From assembly GCA_030607635.1 (NCBI GenBank), contig JAUWJP010000110.1, positions 1-6,086 on the forward strand: a stretch of DNA of 6,086 nucleotides, in the 5' to 3' direction. This document shows positions 5,153-6,086 of this stretch, piece by piece; the stretch's first letter is position 1, and every line of letters begins with the position of its first letter. The position numbers and the translations under genes are program-made. The notes beneath the pieces were generated by a model. That model was not told where the DNA came from, ran no database searches, and saw only the letters and a program-made list of their open reading frames with translations. Source of the stretch: Candidatus Aminicenantota bacterium. Lineage in GTDB: Bacteria; Acidobacteriota; Aminicenantia; Aminicenantales; Aminicenantaceae.

Positions 5153-6086
5153 ATGGCAAAAATATTTACAATCTTAGAAACATTATTATCTTTCGTTATT
5201 GTCTTTGGCATCCTTGTCTTTGTTCATGAATTAGGACACTTTTTCATGGCTAAGCTCTTGAAGATTAGAGTAGAAGTCTTCTCCTGGGGTATTGGCAAGA
5301 GGCTCTTTGGTATCAAAAAAGGTGATACGGATTACCGGATCAGCCTTGTGCCTATAGGCGGCTTCGTTAAGTTTTCTGGAGAGGAGGCCTTTGAGGAGAA
5401 AAGGGAGCTTGCTCCCCATGATTTTATGGCCAAGAAGAGGTGGGAGAGATTCTTGGTTTTGCTTACAGGATCATTGATGAATATTTTTCTTGCTTTGGTG
5501 CTTGTCTCGATTATCAGTATGGTTGGAGTTACTGTTCCTGAGTTTTTGGAACAGAAGCCTGTAATTGGTTGGATTGATCCTGGCTCTCCCGCAGAAGGTG
5601 CTAACTTAAAGGTTAATGATGAAGTCTTGAGCGTCAACAAAAGGAAGACAAAAACCTGGAGTGAAGTGGAAATAGCCGTGGGAACTAAACCCAAAAGATT
5701 GATAACCATAGAGTACAAAAGAGGAGAGGAAATACTCAAAGTTAAGCTTATGACCGAGAGCAGGACAAGATTTGCGATGGGTTATGCTGGTTTCTACCCC
5801 AAGATTTTAGTCCAGGTAAGTTATATCTTCCCTGGAACTCCAGCTGAGGAAGCAGGATTAAAAGTGGGAGATGTCTTCCTGGCTATTAACGGCGAATATA
5901 TCTATTATCATCGATTTCTGGAAATAGTCGCAGAAAATCCTGGAAAGGAGCTTGAATTCCTTGTCGAAAGAGAAGGAGAGATTTTAACCCTCTATATTAC
6001 ACCTCTCCTCGATGGAAAAGTCGGGAAAATAGGAATCGGGCCAGGAATGAAGTCTGAACTCAAGAAATTTGGCTTTTTCTCTGCCA
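5153..6086 (+). CDS. rseP: RseP-family site-2 zinc metalloprotease with two PDZ domains, 3' end beyond the window
   Basis: This is an intramembrane zinc protease (M50B family) that cuts membrane-spanning substrates such as anti-sigma factors and remnant signal peptides; its actual substrate here is unknown. About 311 residues are visible. The first membrane segment (about 8-26) runs into the zinc motif HELGH (25-29). PIGGFVKFSG (67-76) is the loop after the first segment, and FMAKKRWERFLVLLTGSLMN (91-110) leads into the second membrane segment (about 108-126). The family often has Gly-Pro where this has Gly106-Ser107. Two PDZ domains follow: one around 137-200 (GWIDPGSPAEGANLKVNDEV) and one around 218-285 (FPGTPAEEAGLKVGDVFLAING). 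The C-terminal segments with the third zinc ligand lie outside. AGG, 7 bases before the ATG, can serve as ribosome binding site. Placement one base after dxr indicates co-transcription. Confidence 0.93.
   Translation, partial: MAKIFTILETLLSFVIVFGILVFVHELGHFFMAKLLKIRVEVFSWGIGKRLFGIKKGDTDYRISLVPIGGFVKFSGEEAFEEKRELAPHDFMAKKRWERFLVLLTGSLMNIFLALVLVSIISMVGVTVPEFLEQKPVIGWIDPGSPAEGANLKVNDEVLSVNKRKTKTWSEVEIAVGTKPKRLITIEYKRGEEILKVKLMTESRTRFAMGYAGFYPKILVQVSYIFPGTPAEEAGLKVGDVFLAINGEYIYYHRFLEIVAENPGKELEFLVEREGEILTLYITPLLDGKVGKIGIGPGMKSELKKFGFFSA

Noticed and set aside
5332..5739. A 135-residue minus-strand frame opposite rseP
   Set aside because: It is antisense to the PDZ and membrane region of a clear site-2 protease. 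Its composition looks like a shadow frame.

Overview
The window carries two divergently transcribed bacterial gene blocks on an unplaced, moderately AT-rich background. Leftward, on the minus strand, run hypC, hypD and hypE (hypE is cut by the left edge). These build the Fe(CN)2CO group of [NiFe]-hydrogenases. Rightward, on the plus strand, run uppS, cdsA, dxr and a site-2 protease gene of the rseP family (cut by the right edge). That is a widespread bacterial cluster for cell-envelope lipids, isoprenoid precursors and membrane proteolysis. The use of the MEP pathway and of these families points to a bacterium, not an archaeon. The hyp genes imply a hydrogenase-bearing, probably anaerobic or facultative organism, and the two PDZ domains in the protease fit a diderm. 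I cannot place it below domain level from sequence alone.

Layout: 1-586 hypE (minus, partial); 641-1753 hypD (minus); 1821-2087 hypC (minus); 2088-2184 the divergent control region, with a perfect TTGACA-17-TATAAT promoter facing right; 2185-2955 uppS; 2952-3758 cdsA, which overlaps uppS by ATGA and has an in-frame TGA at 3129-3131; 3759-3993 a gap with an extended -10 box, three copies of a palindromic dispersed repeat and a small dyad; 3994-5151 dxr; 5153-6086 rseP, one base after dxr.

Together the right-hand genes supply the lipid carrier for wall synthesis (UppS), CDP-diacylglycerol for phospholipids (CdsA), the committed step of isoprenoid supply that feeds UppS (Dxr), and an intramembrane protease (RseP). 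The left-hand genes are functionally unrelated and share only the control region.

No wholly new system is visible. The points most worth checking are the nonsense codon inside an otherwise well-conserved cdsA, the consensus promoter placed so that uppS may be leaderless or start at an internal GTG, and the repeat cluster that splits an otherwise tight operon.
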